Origin: Gammaproteobacteria bacterium
GTDB taxonomy: Bacteria > Pseudomonadota > Gammaproteobacteria > Pseudomonadales > Pseudohongiellaceae
Direction of reading: 5' to 3'
DNA: 64,000 nt
NCBI GenBank assembly: GCA_002730035.1
Contig: PBYU01000081.1
Coordinates: forward strand, 1 to 64,000
In this document: positions 9,038-17,151 of the stretch, in pieces
Layout: the number at the start of each line of letters is the position of its first letter
Numbering within the stretch: position 1 is the stretch's first letter
Translations under genes and position numbers: made by a program
Notes under the pieces: generated by a model
What the model saw: the letters and a program-made list of their open reading frames with translations, nothing else
Database searches by the model: none
What the model was told of the DNA's origin: nothing

Positions 9038-10420
9038 TTACCTGTTTTTGAGTTTTTGCGCGACCCCGTATTCGGAAAAGCTTTGTATTAGCGCGTAGCG
9101 TCTGAATAATTCATACATTCCCCAAAGCGCGCCAATGATAACGATGAGCATCATTCCCCAACGCATAAGAGCCGCAAAGAACAATGCATCAAATACCGGT
9201 AGCTGGAATTGAAACTGGCTCAATTGATCCCCTCGCTCAAACAGCCAGTGCCAGGCACTATGGGCCACGAGAGCCGATAAAAGGATCGTGCCGATGCGTT
9301 CCCTGACGAAATACTTGAACAGCATGTTCAACAGTGGAATCACCAGGATGAGGATTGCCAGCTGTCCGATTTCGACACCCACATTAAAGGCCAGCAGGGA
9401 AGAGAATAGATGCCCTCCAGCGAACTGCAGCGTGTCACTGAACAGAAATGAAAAACCAAATCCATGTACCAGGCCAAATCCAAACGTCACCATCCAGCGG
9501 TGTTCCAACTTCGCTCCAATGATATTTTCGAACGCCATGTAGACTATCGAGATAGCGATTAGCGTTTCAATCAGAGGCGGAAACCACAGCGCATTCGGGG
9601 CAACACCGAAGGCAGATCCGATGAGCGTAATCGAGTGGGCGATGGTAAAGGAAGTAACCACGGGAATCAGTCGGCGCATACTGCGCAGCGGTATTACCAG
9701 ACAGAACAAGAACAGCAGATGGTCGATGCCTTCCAGAATATGCATGAATCCCATGCTGATGAAACGCAGGGCTGCCTGATGCCAGCGCGGATCCAGTTCC
9801 ACCAAGCCGGGATTACCAAGATAGTTGAAGACTCGTTCAGCGCCACCGGGGACCAGAAAGCGCAGCACGGTGGTCGTTTGATCCGAGAGTGTGCCCAATT
9901 GAGGGTCGATTGAAAAATCCGACTGGTCGGACTGAATAGGAAAGGTGACTAACACATCCAGCACGCCCTGGCGCCAGAACAGGTTGGTGGTGTCATCCAG
10001 TGGCGGGCTCTGGATGTTCGCCATGGCTACTTCATAACTGGTAAATGAACGATTTGACGGCAGCGACACACGCGTCAATTGCAATTCTTTCTCAGTTAAC
10101 TCGACATCATTCTCATAGAAATGCATCGACTCGGTGATGTACACCCGTGCCGCATCATTTAGGGCGAACTCCGCTTCCGAAAATCGAATATAGCCTGGCC
10201 CACGCAACGGAAAACTGATTTCCCCAAACGCCTCCATGGGTACACGCAGGAGCGCCGTCAGCTGGGTTCCTTCGGGTTTGACGAATGCATATACAGTGAC
10301 ACGCGATGGAATGTCGTGGGCGATTGACAACGATGGAATATAAAGTAGCAGGACAAGCAAGCAGAACCGGACTGAAATGCTTCGTAAAACTGTGCTGAGC
10401 AGGGCTGCAAAATATCTCAT
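9038..10420 (-). CDS. HupE/UreJ-like membrane protein with exported N-terminal domain
   Basis: This is a 460-residue protein with a signal peptide or anchor (about 10-35), an extracytoplasmic beta-rich domain (about 36-205) and a membrane domain (about 215-445) with six or more helices. Histidines sit in the pattern of HupE/UreJ proteins: HILEGIDHLLF (H227, E230, D233, H234), AHSITL (H262), GLVHGFGFS (H309) and AHSAWHW. HupE/UreJ proteins are linked to nickel handling for hydrogenase or urease, but no such enzyme is here. The neighbours are copper enzymes, so a metal-transport role for copper is a reasonable guess. It is divergent from the first PAL-like gene. The ATG at 10420 has no clear Shine-Dalgarno sequence. 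Confidence 0.78.
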   Translation of the reverse strand: MRYFAALLSTVLRSISVRFCLLVLLLYIPSLSIAHDIPSRVTVYAFVKPEGTQLTALLRVPMEAFGEISFPLRGPGYIRFSEAEFALNDAARVYITESMHFYENDVELTEKELQLTRVSLPSNRSFTSYEVAMANIQSPPLDDTTNLFWRQGVLDVLVTFPIQSDQSDFSIDPQLGTLSDQTTTVLRFLVPGGAERVFNYLGNPGLVELDPRWHQAALRFISMGFMHILEGIDHLLFLFCLVIPLRSMRRLIPVVTSFTIAHSITLIGSAFGVAPNALWFPPLIETLIAISIVYMAFENIIGAKLEHRWMVTFGFGLVHGFGFSFLFSDTLQFAGGHLFSSLLAFNVGVEIGQLAILILVIPLLNMLFKYFVRERIGTILLSALVAHSAWHWLFERGDQLSQFQFQLPVFDALFFAALMRWGMMLIVIIGALWGMYELFRRYALIQSFSEYGVAQKLKNR

Positions 10421-10815
10421 ATTTATCTTTTATTATTTAATATATTCAGTAGGTTAAGAGGACTCTAAGTGGACAAGACTGGACCTCGATCGACGCTTGA
10501 ATCGCTGCCTGAAACTAGCTGTCACAAATGCTTACAAGTGGTCCTCTGAATAAATGGCATGTGAGTATACTGCCTACAAATAAGACAGTATACTCGGGCC
10601 TTGCGCTGAGAACATGTTGACCGCTGGGTTTGTCGGTTGCCCCGGGGCTTTAAGAGGAGAATACAAATGACGAAGATTAAAGTATTGATAGGAGCTACTC
10701 TGGTAGTTGCATTGGTTGCACTCGGTGTAGCGCAGTCCAACTTACAAGAGCCTGCCGTTGCTGCTAACAATGACGTTATGGCCCCCCACTTCCTGGTCGA
10801 TCCATTGTGGCCGAA
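10397..10815 (+). repeat. Upstream copy of a tandem duplication (PAL leader plus first codons)
   Basis: The segment is about nine-tenths identical to 12192-12610, at a constant offset of 1795 bases. It starts inside the 5' end of the HupE-like gene and runs through the intergenic region, the ribosome binding site and roughly the first 50 codons of the PAL-like gene. Beyond that point the two coding sequences still align without net gaps to their stop codons, but diverge strongly at third positions. Confidence 0.9.
10563..10595 (+). promoter_or_regulatory. Conserved hairpin in the PAL-1 leader
   Basis: GAGTATACTG (10563-10572) pairs perfectly with CAGTATACTC (10586-10595), about 70 bases before the start codon. 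No T-run follows, so it is not an ordinary terminator. The copy before PAL-2 keeps the hairpin. It could be an operator for a dimeric regulator or an mRNA stability element. Confidence 0.55.
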
Positions 10816-11860
10816 GCCACTGCCGAATCACTGGGTAATGGGAAGGACAATAGGGGTTGATATAGACGAAAGAGACCATGTTTTCGTTGTTCATCGCGAT
10901 CAGGCAGAAATGTTCAGTATGAATACCGAAATAGGTTTGTTCGCTGGAGTTGCCGAATGTTGCACTCCCGCCCCTCCAATACTTGAATTTGATATCGACG
11001 GAAATCTTGTAAACGCCTGGGGTGGAGCGCAAGAAGATGCAGAGTATGTATGGCCAGCTTCCAACCACGGTATAGACGTAGCTCCGAACGGTGATGTCTG
11101 GATTGGAGGAAATGGTGGCGGCGATTCACATATGCTGGTTTTCTCTCGTGATGGGGATTATATCCGGACAGTTGGCGTTCCTGGCAATGGCCGAGATAGC
11201 AACAGTACTGAACATTTCTCCATGGTTGCAGAAGTTGCTATCGATGGACCGAACAATGAAGTTTATGTAGCGGATGGCTACAGAAATAGAAGAGTTGCTG
11301 TTGTTGATCTGGCAACTGGTGCATTCAAACGGTATTGGGGTGCCTATGGAAACACTCCGGATGACACTGCGGACGTAACATATACACCAGGCGAGCCCGG
11401 TCCTCAACAATTTCGCGGACCGGTACACTGCGCAGAACCGTCTAATGATGGGCTAGTTTATGTGTGTGACCGTGGAGCAGACCGTATTCAAGTGTTCCGG
11501 ACTGATGGAACCTTTGTAGAAGAAGTAATCCTATCACCTGCAACTTTGTCTCAGGGATCCACGTGGGATATTGATTTTTCTCCGGATGATGCTCAGGAAT
11601 TTATGTATGTGGCTGACGGGCAAAACTTCAAGATTTATGTAATGAATCGGGCTTCTTTGGAAGTGCTTTATACATTTGGAGATGGGGGTAGACAACCGGG
11701 TTTATTTTATGCGCCTCACTCCATTGCAACAGACTCTGAGGGTAACATCTATACAACTGAGACTTATGAAGGCAAACGTGTGCAGAAATTTCTTAATCAA
11801 GGTATGCGTCCAGTAGACGTAAGAGATCGAGCACCTACGTGGCCCGCTGACGAGTTGTAA
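10667..11860 (+). CDS. PAL-like (alpha-hydroxyglycine amidating lyase) beta-propeller, paralogue 1
   Basis: This is a 397-residue exported protein with a Sec signal (1-about 23) followed by NHL-type repeats of a six-bladed propeller. The catalytic set of rat peptidyl-alpha-hydroxyglycine alpha-amidating lyase aligns in order and with similar spacing. R77 (in VVHRD) matches R533. H134 (SNHGI), H254 (GPVHC) and H351 (APHSI) match the three zinc histidines. Y205 (DGYRN) matches Y654 and R269 (CDRGADR) matches R706. PAL cleaves the hydroxyglycine made by PHM into an amide and glyoxylate. AAGAGGAGA precedes the ATG. Its codons (AGA-rich, A/T-ending) differ from those of PAL-2. NHL propellers are diverse, but this residue match favours a lyase. 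Confidence 0.82.
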   Translation: MTKIKVLIGATLVVALVALGVAQSNLQEPAVAANNDVMAPHFLVDPLWPKPLPNHWVMGRTIGVDIDERDHVFVVHRDQAEMFSMNTEIGLFAGVAECCTPAPPILEFDIDGNLVNAWGGAQEDAEYVWPASNHGIDVAPNGDVWIGGNGGGDSHMLVFSRDGDYIRTVGVPGNGRDSNSTEHFSMVAEVAIDGPNNEVYVADGYRNRRVAVVDLATGAFKRYWGAYGNTPDDTADVTYTPGEPGPQQFRGPVHCAEPSNDGLVYVCDRGADRIQVFRTDGTFVEEVILSPATLSQGSTWDIDFSPDDAQEFMYVADGQNFKIYVMNRASLEVLYTFGDGGRQPGLFYAPHSIATDSEGNIYTTETYEGKRVQKFLNQGMRPVDVRDRAPTWPADEL

Positions 11861-11877
11861 TACCTGTCTCAACCAAG

Positions 11878-11910
11878 AAAACGGCCTCCATTTGGAGGTC
11901 GTTTTTTTTT
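11878..11910 (+). terminator. Rho-independent terminator after PAL-1
   Basis: AAAACGGCCTCC and GGAGGTCGTTTT pair over 12 bp (one G-T) around ATTT, and nine T residues follow. It lies 17 bases after the PAL-1 stop, so PAL-2 must have its own promoter. Confidence 0.93.
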
Positions 11911-12191
11911 GACTAAATCGCAGGAGTTCGTCCTTAAAATTTCATTTCAGAGTATACGTAGAATAAAAAAAATATCTCCATCTAAGTCTATACCCTCCTT
12001 TGCCTGATAATATTATTTTGCTTGCTCCAAAACCCTCGGGAATCTCCCTACCCAGCCAGTTTCGCCACACGGTCAGAAGCTGTTGGCAAATCTCACTTGG
12101 AAGGGGTGGTTTGCAAGGTAAACACCTTGCATCCTCGCTGCGGGCCCGTGACTATCCGGTAGGGTGAGGAACGATGGCCGCAGGCCAATCC
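11911..12191. other. Non-coding stretch between PAL-1 terminator and duplicated leader
   Basis: There is no convincing gene. The left half is A/T-rich. The right half is G/C-richer and holds a perfect hairpin TGCAAGGT-AAAC-ACCTTGCA (12112-12131), enclosed by a possible long-range pairing of CCCTACC (about 12047) with GGTAGGG (about 12158). This could be a small structured RNA or decayed sequence left by the duplication. Confidence 0.4.
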
Positions 12192-12610
12192 GAGCAGGGC
12201 TTCAAAATATCTCATGTTTACAATTTATTATTTAATATATTCAGTAGGTTAAGAGGACTCTAAGTGGGCAAGAATGGGCCTCGATCGACGCTTGATTCGC
12301 TGCCTGAAACTAGCTGTCACAAATCCTTACAAGTGGCCCTCTGAAAAAATTGCTTGTGAGTGTACTGCCTACAAATAAGGCAGTATACTCGGGCCTCGCT
12401 CTGAGAGCATGTTGACCCTTGGGTCTGTCAGTAGCTCCGGGGCTTTAAGAGGAGAACAAAAATGACAAAGATTAAAGTATTGATAGGTGCAACTCTGGTA
12501 GTTGCATTGCTTGCACTCGGTGTAGCGCAGTCCAACATACAAGAGCCGGTCGTTGCTGCTAACAATGACGTTATGGCCCCCCACTTCCTGGTGGATCCAT
12601 TATGGCCGAA
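12192..12610 (+). repeat. Downstream copy of the tandem duplication
   Basis: This is the partner of 10397-10815. It even contains the duplicated first codons of the HupE-like gene (AATATCTCAT on the plus strand near 12205-12214), which lead nowhere here. That shows the original unit was cut out of the divergent HupE/PAL promoter region. Confidence 0.9.
12358..12390 (+). promoter_or_regulatory. Conserved hairpin in the PAL-2 leader
   Basis: GAGTGTACTGCC pairs with GGCAGTATACTC over 12 bp with one G-T wobble. Compared with the PAL-1 copy, an A-to-G change on the 3' arm extends the stem by two pairs. The first-arm change is a wobble rather than a break, so pairing potential has been kept. Confidence 0.55.
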
Positions 12611-13655
12611 ACCCCTACCCAACCACTGGGTTCAAGGCAACACCATCGGTGTTGACGTTGATGAGCGAGACCATATCTTCGCGGTTCACAGAAACACCGT
12701 ATCGCAATTCATGAGAATTCAGGAAATCGGCCTTTTCTCCGGTGTTGCCGAATGTTGCACACCGGCGCCGCCAATTCTTGAGTTTGACCTGGAAGGTAAC
12801 CTGATCAACGCCTGGGGCGGACCTGTAGAGGGCGCAGCTTATACATGGCCGGAATCCAACCACGGTATTGATGTCGCACCAAATGGTGACGTCTGGATCG
12901 GTGGTAACGGCGGACCTGACTCCCACGTACTCGTTTTCACCCGTGATGGTGAATACATACGCACAGTCGGTGTACCCGGACAGGATATAGACAGTAACAG
13001 CGAGACTCACTACGGTCGTGTCGCTGAAATCGCCATCGATGCGTCGGCTAACGAAGTGTATTTCGCGGATGGCTATGCCAATAAGCGTGTTGCCGTTGTC
13101 GATCTTGCCACTGGTGCCTTCAAGCGTCACTGGGGTGCTTACGGTAACCGTCCAGATGACGATACCGACACAACTTACACCCCGGGTGAGCCAGGTCCTC
13201 AGCAATTCCGCGGACCGGTACACTGTGCCGAGCCCTCTAACGACGGTCTGATTTACGTGTGTGACCGTGGTGCTGACCGCGTGCAGATTTTCCGCCCGGA
13301 CGGAACCTACGTGAGCGAGCATATCTACAATCCTGCCACTCTGGCACAAGGATCTACCTGGGATATCGCTTTCTCTCAAGATGACGACCAGGAATTCATT
13401 TACCTGGCAGACGGTCAGAACTTCAAGATCTCCATTATCGATCGAGAGTCTATGGAAGTTCTGTACACCTTCGGTGATGGCGGCAGACAGCCTGGTCTGT
13501 TCTTCGCCCCTCACAGTATCGCTACTGACTCTCAAGGTAATATCTATACCACTGAGACCTACGAAGGTAAGCGTATCCAGAAGTTCCTGTTCCAGGGTTT
13601 GCAAGCTGTTACTGTTCGTGACCGTGCACCAACCTGGCCAGCAAACGAACTGTAA
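12462..13655 (+). CDS. PAL-like (alpha-hydroxyglycine amidating lyase) beta-propeller, paralogue 2
   Basis: This is a 397-residue exported protein that aligns without gaps to paralogue 1. The catalytic positions R77, H134, Y205, H254, R269 and H351 are all present. The signal peptide and leader are nearly identical to those of PAL-1, but the rest of the gene uses quite different synonymous codons (CGT for arginine, AAC, TTC, GGT), a pattern usual for highly expressed genes. AAGAGGAGA lies before the ATG, and a strong terminator follows. It is likely periplasmic, with a product amide plus glyoxylate if the family assignment holds. Confidence 0.82.
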   Translation: MTKIKVLIGATLVVALLALGVAQSNIQEPVVAANNDVMAPHFLVDPLWPKPLPNHWVQGNTIGVDVDERDHIFAVHRNTVSQFMRIQEIGLFSGVAECCTPAPPILEFDLEGNLINAWGGPVEGAAYTWPESNHGIDVAPNGDVWIGGNGGPDSHVLVFTRDGEYIRTVGVPGQDIDSNSETHYGRVAEIAIDASANEVYFADGYANKRVAVVDLATGAFKRHWGAYGNRPDDDTDTTYTPGEPGPQQFRGPVHCAEPSNDGLIYVCDRGADRVQIFRPDGTYVSEHIYNPATLAQGSTWDIAFSQDDDQEFIYLADGQNFKISIIDRESMEVLYTFGDGGRQPGLFFAPHSIATDSQGNIYTTETYEGKRIQKFLFQGLQAVTVRDRAPTWPANEL

Positions 13656-13675
13656 AGAGATCTTTGTCTAAATAG

Positions 13676-13711
13676 AAAGCCCGGCTTCTTGCCAAGGAAG
13701 CCGGGTTTTTT
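13676..13711 (+). terminator. Rho-independent terminator after PAL-2
   Basis: CCCGGCTTC and GAAGCCGGG form a strong stem flanked by AAAG and a six-T run, 21 bases after the PAL-2 stop. The A/T flanks also allow weak function on the other strand. Confidence 0.93.
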
Positions 13712-13903
13712 ATCGCCTGGCGATTCAGCTCCGGAGTGGCTCCACCTGGCGTTCACAGCCACCAGCAGGCCGCTGAGGGTGAGGCCATTCAGTATCCGCT
13801 ACGGATTTCGCGGTCAATTCCATTGCCGATGTTCCTCTCGGACTTTAATGGTGTTAACTTCAATTCTCCGGTAGTAGTTTCATTCACTCAACAGGAAACC
13901 GCT

Positions 13904-15091
13904 ATGTCTAAAACAAGAAAAACACTCCTTTTCAGCTTTCTCGCCATCACCTTATTCAGTGCACTCAATCTTGCCCAGGATCGGCTGGAACAGTCGGCCC
14001 AGGCGGTAAACAATGACCGCATGGCTCCCCAGTTCGTGGTCGATCCCTTCTGGCCCCAGCCAATGCCCAACAAGTGGTTGCTGGGGCGCACCATCGGTAT
14101 CGCAATCGACGAGCGCGACCACCTGTACGTCGTGCATCGCGACCAGGACAGCATGTTCATGAGCCAGGAACTGGGTCTGGACCTGGGTAGGGCCGAATGT
14201 TGCACGGCGGCACCACCGATTCTGGAATTCGACAGTGACGGTAACCTGATCAATGCCTGGGGTGGTCCCGGAGACGGCTATACCTGGCCAGAATCCAACC
14301 ACGGCATCGAGGTGGCACCGGACGGAAATGTCTGGATAGGCGGCAATGGCAGTGGCGATTCCCACGTGCTGGTCTTCACTCGCGATGGCACCTTCGTGCG
14401 CGAGATTGGCATTCCTGGAGAACCTATAAACAGCCTCAGCACTACATCATTCGGCCGGGTTGCGGAAATCGCTATCGATGCGTCTGCCGGTGAAGCCTAT
14501 TTTGCCGATGGCTACGGCAACAAGCGGGTGGCCGTGGTGGATGTTGCCACCGGTGCCTTTAAGCGGTTCTGGGGCGCCTATGGCAATACGCCGGTTGACG
14601 AACGCGTGGTCTATGACCCCAACGAACCCCTCCCACAACAGTTTGTTGGTCCCGTACATTGTGCCGAACCCTCTAATGACGGCCTGGTCTACGTCTGCGA
14701 CCGCGGCGCCGACCGCATCCAGGTATTCAGACCCGATGGCACCTTCGTAAAGGAAGGCCAGGTTGCGCCGCTTACTCTGGCCGGTTCCACCTGGGATATC
14801 GCCTTCTCCCCGGATGAGGATCAGGAGTTTATTTACGTCGCCGACGGCGCAAATTTCAAGGTCCATATTCTCGATCGTGAATCCCTGGAAGTTCTCGCCG
14901 AATTCGGCGATGGCGGACGCCAACCCGGATTGTTCTTTGGAACCCACAGCATTGTTAGCGATTCACAGGGCAATGTGTACACGACCGAGACCTATGAAGG
15001 AAAACGCGTACAGAAATTCATCAACCAGGGCATGAAGCCTCTCAGCGAGCATTTCACTGGAGCACCCTGGCCGGTTGAAGAACTCCATTGA
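13904..15091 (+). CDS. PAL-like (alpha-hydroxyglycine amidating lyase) beta-propeller, paralogue 3
   Basis: This 395-residue exported protein is more diverged than the first two but of the same fold. It has a signal peptide (1-25), R79 in VVHRD, zinc histidines H133 (SNHGI), H252 (GPVHC) and H348 (GTHSI), Y204 in DGYGN and R267 in CDRG. The ATG at 13904 follows ACAGGAAA; a longer frame upstream runs back through the PAL-2 terminator and is not credible. Its leader has no similarity to the duplicated leader of PAL-1 and PAL-2, so it is an older copy with separate control. Confidence 0.82.
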   Translation: MSKTRKTLLFSFLAITLFSALNLAQDRLEQSAQAVNNDRMAPQFVVDPFWPQPMPNKWLLGRTIGIAIDERDHLYVVHRDQDSMFMSQELGLDLGRAECCTAAPPILEFDSDGNLINAWGGPGDGYTWPESNHGIEVAPDGNVWIGGNGSGDSHVLVFTRDGTFVREIGIPGEPINSLSTTSFGRVAEIAIDASAGEAYFADGYGNKRVAVVDVATGAFKRFWGAYGNTPVDERVVYDPNEPLPQQFVGPVHCAEPSNDGLVYVCDRGADRIQVFRPDGTFVKEGQVAPLTLAGSTWDIAFSPDEDQEFIYVADGANFKVHILDRESLEVLAEFGDGGRQPGLFFGTHSIVSDSQGNVYTTETYEGKRVQKFINQGMKPLSEHFTGAPWPVEELH

Positions 15092-15106
15092 GAGTCTTTT
15101 TATATT

Positions 15107-15136
15107 CAGTCAATGTCCATCCCTGGACATTGACTG
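15107..15136. terminator. Perfect 13-bp hairpin after PAL-3
   Basis: CAGTCAATGTCCA (15107-15119) pairs exactly with TGGACATTGACTG (15124-15136) around a four-base loop, 15 bases after the stop. No T-run follows, so it may protect the 3' end of the mRNA instead of being a classic terminator. Confidence 0.5.
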
Positions 15137-15355
15137 AGTCGTCGGGAATTGCTGGCGCAAAAGCGCGGTTTTGCTGACAATTCCTCTCCTCGCATTTGCT
15201 GCGCAAATGGCAGCACTTCCCTGTGCTGCTCAGAGTTCTTTTTGCCGTTAAGGCGTCTGGTACTTTTTTTGTGTCTAATTATTGCGCCGCCTTGAACCGA
15301 TGCTGATAGTCAATTATTCTCGTCTATCACTTACTTCATAGAGATCCACAGCGTC

Positions 15356-15898
15356 ATGAAATTCCGATTCGCCAGTTGCCTGTGCATAGCCCTAATTTGT
15401 AACTCTCTTTTCGCTGCCGAAGATGTCACGGTTGCCTATCAATATGCGGGAAACCACAATACAGATTTTGGCAGTATCCGGTTTTCTCTCGGTGTCGGTG
15501 AGTTCAGCGATGGTCGGGGTGTCGAAAACGCCAAGCAAATTACCGACGATTACCAGGCCGAGTCTCCCTTGGCTGAGCTCGTTCGAGATGCACTGCTGCA
15601 GGGATTCATACATGGCGGCGCCGAGCTTGTCGATGATGGGGCAGACATGCAAATAATCGGAAGAATAAACAGTTCCGAAGTGCAAATCGTCGACCGCGGC
15701 GGCGTGGAGTCCCTACAATTAACCATTCGCACCGCTGTGCAATTGCAGGGTCGCGGCAGAACCATCTGGGAAACCACATTATTCGGCCGAGGAGTCGTCC
15801 CGGTAAACGAAGGCATTGTTGCTGCCGTTCATGGAGCGATGGATCGAATGATTCAGGAATTGGTAAGCGACGACTACTTTCTGATCGAACTGCAATAA
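15356..15898 (+). CDS. Small exported protein of unknown function
   Basis: This is a 180-residue protein with a clear signal peptide (1-20, cleaved near LFAAED). The mature part begins with a basic/aromatic strand. A conserved-looking region GVGEFSDGRG follows, then a helix (SPLAELVRDALLQGF) and beta strands ending near residue 150. The pattern (strand, DxRG, helix that could bind a partner) recalls YajG-like and similar outer-membrane-associated lipoproteins, but there is no lipobox cysteine. It stands between PAL-3 and the nuclease-like gene on its own transcript. I cannot assign a function. Confidence 0.65.
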   Translation: MKFRFASCLCIALICNSLFAAEDVTVAYQYAGNHNTDFGSIRFSLGVGEFSDGRGVENAKQITDDYQAESPLAELVRDALLQGFIHGGAELVDDGADMQIIGRINSSEVQIVDRGGVESLQLTIRTAVQLQGRGRTIWETTLFGRGVVPVNEGIVAAVHGAMDRMIQELVSDDYFLIELQ

Positions 15899-15909
15899 CA
15901 CTGCTCAAT

Positions 15910-16716
15910 CTATCCTGAAGACTCTACACACCCCAGCCCCGCGTATGCCGGTCCGGCAATCGGCCGCGATTGATCAGGAAATAAGCGTAGCCCGGTGGCT
16001 CTCTCCACCTCATCGACGGTGGCACGCATTTCACAGTGATGCACGTGTACAGGCGAGTCCTGGTCGAATATAAATGCTGCACCAAGACCTGTTGCAGTTA
16101 TCACAATTTTAAAAAATGCATCTGGCACCCTGTGAGGTGTATCTGTTAACAACGATTCGGCCTCCGGCTGCGGTTTGTATATGGGCCCCGTCAACACGTA
16201 AACCTCACCTTCCCGATTTACCAGGTTTCTGATTGCCCAGTCCAGCCCGTACCAGGCGCCCTGGTTCAGACCGGAAGAACGGGCAACACTGTTGCTTAGG
16301 TAATTAACATCCTCCCAGTAGGGCGTAGCTGCAAAATCCACCAAGGGCACATAGCGGGTTCTCACGAGACCCAGCGATTCCGAATCGGCAAAATCTTTCG
16401 CCTCCAGAGTATCGCTCACGAAATTATCTGCAATTACTTGCCGGGACAGACTCGATGCAATGCCAATCGAGCCTGTCGACACCGTGTAAGCAACCCAATC
16501 CGCGGATTTGCGCTCCGTGTTATAAGATAGGGCGTATATCGGGCGAATGATAAGGTGATTGTCGGCATTCGCTCCGAGTGGACAACCCTGGTAGCAATGT
16601 GCTATCCGGTAGTTTTGCGCCCCGCTGGAGGTCGAAAACAGAATCCCGCCAAGCAGCAGAAGGCCGCAACAGGCGCGGTTAATCGATGGAAATTTGTTGA
16701 CTAATAGAGTCCGCAT
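15910..16716 (-). CDS. Exported DNA/RNA non-specific endonuclease-fold protein, active site altered
   Basis: This is a 268-residue protein with a signal peptide (about 1-33). The middle matches the NucA/EndoG (His-Me finger) fold: a strand giving YVPLVDFAATP, then NYLSNSVARSSGLNQGAWYG, where N and the NQGxW segment match the metal-binding helix, then a VYVLTGPIY strand. The family signature DRGHLVP is replaced by VRTRYVP: the catalytic histidine is arginine and the aspartate is valine. It is therefore probably not an active nuclease. I chose the ATG at 16714-16716 because it opens a signal peptide; the frame is open 101 codons further upstream but reads like non-coding DNA. Confidence 0.68.
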   Translation of the reverse strand: MRTLLVNKFPSINRACCGLLLLGGILFSTSSGAQNYRIAHCYQGCPLGANADNHLIIRPIYALSYNTERKSADWVAYTVSTGSIGIASSLSRQVIADNFVSDTLEAKDFADSESLGLVRTRYVPLVDFAATPYWEDVNYLSNSVARSSGLNQGAWYGLDWAIRNLVNREGEVYVLTGPIYKPQPEAESLLTDTPHRVPDAFFKIVITATGLGAAFIFDQDSPVHVHHCEMRATVDEVERATGLRLFPDQSRPIAGPAYAGLGCVESSG

Positions 16717-17151
16717 TTCAGAGTGGATTCTGGTAGCTGCCTTTTCCTGTGGGATTGACGGTGTTTCAGCCTTCTGGCTGCGACTATCATACCCACTCGC
16801 TAGACCTGAGTATGTAATAAAGTTTGGCAAACTGGCGTGCCTGTGGGCGGTAATTTTTTGACCAGCTCCGGACGTCATCCCGCATACCCAGGCGAGGATT
16901 GCGACAGCGTCGGCAACCAGCGCATCCCATTTGTTAACCAATCCCCCAATGCCGGTGTCTAATGAAGTGCTGGCATAATTCCGTAGAACAGCGTCCCACT
17001 GGATGGGCGATGATTTCAAAAACAGCTAACCGATTATTGAAATTTGTCTTTCATTTCACTTTTTAGGAAGCTTTATTGAACCTGCCTCTCTACTATGTGC
17101 CACTGACAGACTTGCTTTAGGTAAGAACTCATGAAATTACAGGAGATCGAA
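16717..17151. other. Divergent intergenic region before PHM-like paralogue 3
   Basis: The minus frame of the nuclease-like gene stays open to 17019, but lacks a ribosome binding site and a plausible start. I see no other gene. The segment should hold the divergent promoters for the nuclease-fold gene and the PHM-like gene. The AGGAG that decides the latter's start is at 17141-17145. Confidence 0.5.

Noticed and set aside
12615-13604. Long antisense open frame opposite PAL-2 (329 codons, minus strand)
   Set aside because: It lies wholly inside a gene with clear family motifs and strong codon bias, which creates antisense open frames. No ribosome binding site or recognisable domain is seen.
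10667-15091. The three propellers as generic NHL or SMP-30-type proteins
   Set aside because: Those folds share the blades, but the combined Arg-His-Tyr-His-Arg-His set with PAL-like spacing fits PAL better. A generic propeller stays possible until activity is tested.
16717-17019. N-terminal extension of the nuclease-fold protein
   Set aside because: The frame is open but a signal peptide starts at 16716, and the upstream part has neither a ribosome binding site nor protein-like character.
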